DNA of 9,659 nucleotides, taken from Aliterella sp. RAGGC_92. Its GTDB lineage: Bacteria; Cyanobacteriota; Cyanobacteriia; Cyanobacteriales; Chroococcidiopsidaceae. The position numbers and the translations under genes were made by a program. The notes under the pieces were generated by a model that ran no database searches, had not been told where the DNA came from, and saw only the letters and a list, made by a program, of their open reading frames with translations. The DNA lies in the NCBI GenBank assembly GCA_030826005.1, contig JAPJOW010000166.1, positions 1 through 9,659 on the forward strand. The letters are read 5' to 3'. Positions 6,553-9,659 of the stretch are shown here, one piece after another; position 1 is the first letter of the stretch; every line of letters begins with the position of its first letter.

Positions 6553-7440
6553 TTAAATTTCAGCTACCGCTCTTTCAATTAAGCGCCGCGCCAAAGTTTG
6601 AGTACCAGTGTGTTCGTAATAATTGGTACTAACATCAATAAATGCTGCTAAATAATCCAACTTATCGTCCGCAACTTGAACAAATTTTTGCAAGTTACCG
6701 ACAACTTTTTGCGGTGTCAAATTGTGCGAAGTAACTAAGCCGCTCATCCAACCTTTTACCGAGTCAAAACTTTGATTGATAAAGTTTAGTTTTCCGGCAG
6801 AATTACCACCAGGAATTTCACTGTTGATACTTTGAAAAGTTGTGCTTTTTTCTAAATCCTGCGGTGTTGTTTGACCTAAATTGGATTGTACTTTGTTGAT
6901 AAAATCCGGGCCTAGCGGAATTAAACCATCGACGCAAACTAAAGCCACCATCCGCATCAGCGATTCGCCACTATAATCGGCTAAAGAGCCAACAAAATCG
7001 CCGATACTATCGCCGGGAATACCGTTAATTTGACAAAAAGCAACTAATTCTGCCACTAATTTGAGCGTCAAATCGATAGTTTGGGCTTTGTCAGCTTTGG
7101 GAGTAAGTTTGTTTAAAAAACCTAAAAGCGGGACAGATTCGCCAACTTTATTAGCTAAAGCTGCTGCACCCAAAGCTTTGTCGGTACGATCTACAGTTTG
7201 ATATAGCCACATTGCTCTTTGGTAGCCTTGGGATCTGTCGTTGTAGAGAAAAATCGCTCTTTCGCCAATTTGTTGAATCAAACTTTCGTCAGTTTCGCCA
7301 GTTACATGACGAATTGTATTTTCAAAGCCAACTAAGTTATTCCATTCTCCCGGTACAACAAAGTCAAGACTCCGCAACATGGAAACAGTTAAGTTACTTG
7401 TTGGTAATTCATCAACCAATTCAAAAATTGCTTTACTCAC
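6553..7440 (-). CDS. Conserved cyanobacterial-type protein of unknown function, helical
   Basis: I do not recognise a named family. The 295-residue product has no signal peptide, no membrane segment and no catalytic motif I can identify. It looks almost entirely alpha-helical and cytosolic, with a glycine/serine-rich linker around the GGNSAGK stretch in its latter half. The frame opens with a TTG at 7452, but the GTG at 7440 is a better start: GGAG (complement of 7447-7450) lies 6 nt before it, whereas that GGAG is inside the TTG version's second codon. The protein then begins MSKAIFELVDEL. It follows the lipoprotein gene by 45 bp on the same strand and could be cotranscribed with it. The gene ends at the C/G-rich inverted-repeat element. 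Confidence 0.75.
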   Translation of the reverse strand: MSKAIFELVDELPTSNLTVSMLRSLDFVVPGEWNNLVGFENTIRHVTGETDESLIQQIGERAIFLYNDRSQGYQRAMWLYQTVDRTDKALGAAALANKVGESVPLLGFLNKLTPKADKAQTIDLTLKLVAELVAFCQINGIPGDSIGDFVGSLADYSGESLMRMVALVCVDGLIPLGPDFINKVQSNLGQTTPQDLEKSTTFQSINSEIPGGNSAGKLNFINQSFDSVKGWMSGLVTSHNLTPQKVVGNLQKFVQVADDKLDYLAAFIDVSTNYYEHTGTQTLARRLIERAVAEI

Positions 7441-7446
7441 ATCGAT

Positions 7447-7450
7447 CTCC
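7447..7450 (-). promoter_or_regulatory. Ribosome binding site deciding a GTG start at 7440
   Basis: Read on the minus strand the sequence is TTGGAGATCGATGTGAGT. GGAG sits 6 nt from GTG, which is ideal spacing, while the upstream TTG overlaps the GGAG itself and would have no ribosome binding site. Confidence 0.6.
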
Positions 7451-7485
7451 AATTTTTTACTAAATATCAGGGGTTAATGTCGCTA

Positions 7486-8004
7486 CTACAGCTTTTCAAT
7501 TCCTCTGAGGTTAAACTTTTTTAACCAAGCTTCGCGATCGCTCTCTGTAAAGGACGCATCGCGAGAGGATATTTTGACTTGGTAGCGATCGCCAACTAAC
7601 AGCGCCGTGCTATTTTTACCCTGAGTAACGGCGGGATAGCCACCAATTGTTAGATTGCTATTTTGAAACTTGGCGGTAGGATTCGCGCCACCAGTAGTCC
7701 CTTGGGTATCGGAAATAGACATTACAGCTACGTCTTTACCACCTTTTTTTAACTTAGCTTCCGCGAAGCCTTTTTTCTCTTGGGTATAAACTCGCTCAAA
7801 GCCTGCTTGAGTAGGTGGGAAAAATTTATTAAAACTGCTCCCTTGAGTTGCATCTTTAGCAACGGCTAAACCAGTTTTTTTCTGGGTGCTTTCTTGCTGT
7901 GCTTGGTCAAAACGCGAAGGCGCTTCAGTTGCACAAGCTGTTACTAGCAGCATTACCGAAACCAACAAAGCCGCTATAACTCTACGGGCATTACGAACTA
8001 TCAT
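7486..8004 (-). CDS. Predicted lipoprotein of unknown function
   Basis: The 172-residue product begins with a lipoprotein signal peptide: basic NARR at 4-8, a hydrophobic run 10-21 and the lipobox V21-T-A-C24. Signal peptidase II should cleave before Cys24, which becomes lipidated. Ala at the +2 position suggests sorting to the outer membrane. The mature protein starts with a polar, Gln/Ser/Thr-rich tether (about 25-55). A globular domain follows that includes FFPPTQAGFERVYTQEKKGF and ends in DREAWLKKFNLRGIEKL. I know no assigned function for it. The ATG at 8004 has a strong Shine-Dalgarno (CAGGAGGC, 7 nt away). The gene lies 79 bp after the methyltransferase and 45 bp before the unknown helical protein, all on the minus strand. 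Confidence 0.85.
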   Translation of the reverse strand: MIVRNARRVIAALLVSVMLLVTACATEAPSRFDQAQQESTQKKTGLAVAKDATQGSSFNKFFPPTQAGFERVYTQEKKGFAEAKLKKGGKDVAVMSISDTQGTTGGANPTAKFQNSNLTIGGYPAVTQGKNSTALLVGDRYQVKISSRDASFTESDREAWLKKFNLRGIEKL

Positions 8005-8083
8005 TATTTGCCTCCTGAATGCTTATTAGGGCGATTATTGCCGTTATTTCGACAATATTTATCTTTTACTACAATTGTTTTAA

Positions 8084-8728
8084 TTAACTGCGGTATGCAA
8101 CTACAGCATAGAAAGGATCGCCGCCTCCTGCACCTAACCACTGGAGGAAATTAGGCGCAGTTGCTTGACGGCTAATTACTTCTGGCGTGCTAAATCCAGG
8201 TACAGATTGGAAATAACTTTTAACTAACTCTACGCGGCTACTTTCCGATCCTTCTCGCCAAGCTTGAATTGCTTTGTCGTAAAACATCCGGTTAGAAAAG
8301 CTAAATATCGCGACTCCACCCGGTTTAAGAATGCGGTAAATTTCTGCAAATACGGCTTCTGGGTACTGCAAATACTGCACGGAAACGCAGTTAAGCACCG
8401 CGTCAAAGCGATTATCAGTAAAAGGTAGCTTGGGATCGGCGTTCAAGTCTTGAACTACATAGCTATCTAAACGGGGATTTTTGGCTAATTCTTCGCCATT
8501 AAGTCCGTGTCCTTCTACGCGCGCAAATTTCATCTCATCGGGTAAATGCGATACCCAACTGCTCATCATATCTAATATGTAGGTGTCAGGCTTTAACCTT
8601 TCTCTGTACAAGTCGGTGAGTTGGCGAATAAAACCTTCATCTACGTGAGTCACCAGTCGCGGATAGGCATAAAACTGGCGATCGTCGGTATTGTCTAATT
8701 TGGTACGTTGATCCGGGCGCAGGGGCAT
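8084..8728 (-). CDS. Class I SAM-dependent methyltransferase with atypical motif I
   Basis: The 214-residue protein has the Methyltransf_11-type core. Motif I is at about 50-62 (YILDMMSSWVSHLP). The acidic motif II region is VVQDLNADPKLPF (91-103). Motif III/IV is NRFDAVLNCVSVQYL (106-120), then EIYRILKPGGVAIFSFSNRMF (in two parts, 129-138 and 139-149). Motif I lacks the usual GxGxG loop, having Met-Met-Ser-Ser-Trp instead. The surrounding pattern recalls, from memory, a family shared by cyanobacteria and plastid-targeted plant proteins, in which this form seems conserved. The substrate is unknown. The ATG at 8728 is the first Met; no canonical Shine-Dalgarno precedes it. The gene is divergent from the MarR regulator across 136 bp, which makes it a candidate target of that regulator. 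Confidence 0.88.
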   Translation of the reverse strand: MPLRPDQRTKLDNTDDRQFYAYPRLVTHVDEGFIRQLTDLYRERLKPDTYILDMMSSWVSHLPDEMKFARVEGHGLNGEELAKNPRLDSYVVQDLNADPKLPFTDNRFDAVLNCVSVQYLQYPEAVFAEIYRILKPGGVAIFSFSNRMFYDKAIQAWREGSESSRVELVKSYFQSVPGFSTPEVISRQATAPNFLQWLGAGGGDPFYAVVAYRS

Positions 8729-8772
8729 TATTATGAGGTAACGATTAGCTTTACTCTTTCTAGTTTAGAAAA

Positions 8773-8854
8773 AATTACGAACTGTAAATTTACTAAGCTC
8801 GATTAGGGAAGGCTGGCGAAGAAAAATCAATTTAAAATAATAAGTGTACTAAGT
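8773..8854. promoter_or_regulatory. Divergent promoter region with candidate MarR operators
   Basis: The gap between the methyltransferase and marR has an imperfect palindrome, TTAC-gaact-GTAA (8775-8787), and a repeated TxTACTAAG (8789-8797 and 8845-8853). It also has a TAAGT-GTAC-TAAGT element (8841-8854). A -10-like TAAAAT (8833-8838) for marR puts the transcription start near the last element, where MarR binding would repress its own gene. No matching -35 is seen. These are pattern-level candidates only. Confidence 0.35.
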
Positions 8855-8864
8855 AATTTTGGAA

Positions 8865-9329
8865 ATGCCTTCTACGCCTGTTGAGCAAACTATATGTCAG
8901 TGGCAGCAAGTTTTAGCGCCATATAACATGGGTTATCGAATTAAATTGCTATCGCAGCTATTGACTCGTGCTTTTTCCGAACGATTAGAACCTTTTGGTT
9001 TGACTCCTTTTCATTGGTTAGTATTGTGCTGTTTGTGGATAGAAGATGGTTTACCAACTTCAAGTATTGGCGACAAATTGCAGCAAGTAGGCGGTACTTT
9101 AACCGGGGTACTCGATCGCATGGAAGAACGACAATTGATTCGCCGGGAAAGAGATCCGCGCGATCGCCGCATTTGGCGAATTTGGCTTACCGACGCAGGG
9201 AGAGAACTTGAAAATGTTTTACCCCCCATTGCTGTAGAGTTGCGCGAAAAAGCAATGGGGGGTATTTCTGCCGAAGATCGCGAAAAAATGTCCGCTCTTA
9301 TCGATCGCGCGATCGCCAATATGTCTTAA
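8865..9329 (+). CDS. MarR-family transcriptional regulator
   Basis: The 154-residue protein is a full-length MarR-type winged helix-turn-helix repressor or activator. Helical dimerisation segments flank the DNA-binding core, which begins at LTPFHWLVLCCLWIEDGLPT (46-65). Next come IGDKLQQVGGTLTGVLDRME (68-87) as the helix-turn-helix with recognition helix, then the wing RRERDPRDRRIWRIWLTDAG (93-112), whose DPRDRR is the family hallmark. It acts in the cytoplasm as a dimer, usually sensing a small ligand or oxidant; Cys11, Cys55 and Cys56 are possible redox residues. The ATG at 8865 is chosen over a TTG at 8859, as the latter has no ribosome binding site and adds only two residues. Near the 3' end the coding sequence holds a perfect 14-bp inverted repeat. 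The stop overlaps that of the convergent dehydratase gene. Confidence 0.9.
   Translation: MPSTPVEQTICQWQQVLAPYNMGYRIKLLSQLLTRAFSERLEPFGLTPFHWLVLCCLWIEDGLPTSSIGDKLQQVGGTLTGVLDRMEERQLIRRERDPRDRRIWRIWLTDAGRELENVLPPIAVELREKAMGGISAEDREKMSALIDRAIANMS
9220..9264. repeat. Perfect 14-bp inverted repeat inside marR
   Basis: TACCCCCCATTGCT (9220-9233) and AGCAATGGGGGGTA (9251-9264) are exact reverse complements separated by 17 nt. In marR they encode residues about 119-134 (LPPIAVEL...KAMGG). On the plus strand the second arm is followed by TTTCTG, a short T-rich stretch. On the minus strand no U-tract follows. Confidence 0.85.
9302..9315. repeat. 14-bp perfect palindrome of fused HIP1 cores
   Basis: CGATCGCGCGATCG is its own reverse complement and overlaps a full HIP1 octamer (9309-9316). 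It lies in the last ten codons of marR, just before the shared stop region. Confidence 0.8.
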
Positions 9330-9659
9330 CTAGCGATTTGGTCAGTTTTTGCCGCCATAATAAAATCATTGCGGTGCAAGCCATTAATGGCATGAGTCCA
9401 CCAAGTGACGGTTACTTTTCCCCATTCAGTAAGTAAAGCGGGGTGATGTCCTTCAGCTTCGGCGGCTTCGCCTACTTTGTTTGTAAATGCGATCGCACTG
9501 ACAAAATTAGGAAATTTATAAATTCGTTCTAACCGTGATTCTCCGTCTACTTCAATTATTTGCCAATCGGGAATTTGTGGTTTAAGTTCGGTTATATCTG
9601 CCTCAGTAACGCGGGGTGCATCTTTATGACAAGCAGTACATTTTTGTTGAGTTAAATCT
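9326..9659 (-). CDS. phhB: Pterin-4a-carbinolamine dehydratase (4a-hydroxytetrahydrobiopterin dehydratase), 5'-truncated by the window
   Basis: Reading the minus strand from 9658 gives 110 uninterrupted codons and a TAA at 9326-9328; the start lies beyond the right edge. The product begins DLTQQKCTACHKDAPRVTEA and continues with ELKPQIPDWQIIE and IYKFPNFVSAIAFTNKVG. It ends with the dehydratase active-site signature EAEGHHP (67-73 of the visible part), LLTEWGKVTVTWWTHAI, and NGLHRND. The two His of GHHP and the His of WWTHAI are the catalytic set. The enzyme dehydrates 4a-hydroxytetrahydropterin and so recycles pterin cofactor. Its usual partner, phenylalanine hydroxylase, is not in view. Probably only a few N-terminal residues are missing. 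The gene overlaps marR tail to tail: the two stop codons share bases 9327-9328 of the palindrome TTAA. Confidence 0.92.
   Translation of the reverse strand, partial: DLTQQKCTACHKDAPRVTEADITELKPQIPDWQIIEVDGESRLERIYKFPNFVSAIAFTNKVGEAAEAEGHHPALLTEWGKVTVTWWTHAINGLHRNDFIMAAKTDQIAS

Noticed and set aside
7212..7463. 83-codon plus-strand frame inside the unknown helical protein gene
   Set aside because: Antisense to a longer frame with a good ribosome binding site; no motif.
9011..9319. Two frames (102 codons minus, 65 codons plus) overlapping marR
   Set aside because: Shadows of a clear MarR winged-helix gene; Arg/Ser-rich composition typical of antisense frames over HIP1 sites.

Overview
The window looks like an ordinary chromosomal segment of a cyanobacterium. 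The octamer GCGATCGC (HIP1, the highly iterated palindrome of cyanobacteria) occurs about 17 times in 9.7 kb, where chance predicts well under one. The protein set agrees: a PEP-CTERM surface protein, a plastid/cyanobacterial-type methyltransferase, a cyanobacterial MarR regulator, a slr1334-like phosphohexomutase and several families I associate mainly with cyanobacteria. The species cannot be fixed from sequence alone. I see no phage, transposase, rRNA, tRNA or CRISPR array.

Layout, left to right. (1) A phosphohexomutase gene on the minus strand (51-1490) ends in a hairpin at the window's left edge and is divergent from a plus-strand Cas4/RecB-like PD-(D/E)XK nuclease (1648-2484). (2) That nuclease converges on a minus-strand PEP-CTERM protein gene (2612-3517). 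Between them is an intrinsic terminator whose stem is built from two HIP1 palindromes. (3) rsmI (minus, 3730-4599) starts only 9 bp from a divergent plus-strand operon of a PfkB-family sugar kinase (4609-5487) and a CysQ/inositol-phosphatase-family enzyme (5491-6363). (4) A C/G-rich imperfect inverted-repeat element (about 6383-6531) fills the gap before a minus-strand group, read in the order methyltransferase (8728-8084), lipoprotein (8004-7486) and unknown helical protein (7440-6553). (5) A MarR-family regulator (8865-9329, plus) is divergent from the methyltransferase. It overlaps, stop codon to stop codon, a pterin-4a-carbinolamine dehydratase gene (minus, 9326 to beyond the right edge).

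Most genes look like housekeeping or lineage-conserved functions: sugar-phosphate metabolism, rRNA modification, DNA processing and envelope. Functional links supported by position are the kinase-phosphatase pair, which is 3 nt apart with a ribosome binding site at the junction, and the MarR regulator divergent from the methyltransferase-lipoprotein-unknown group.

I found no convincing new multi-gene system. The most unusual signals are structural. One is a perfect 14-bp inverted repeat inside the marR coding sequence. Another is the C/G-rich palindromic element, which looks like a dispersed repeat. The third is the HIP1-built terminator.
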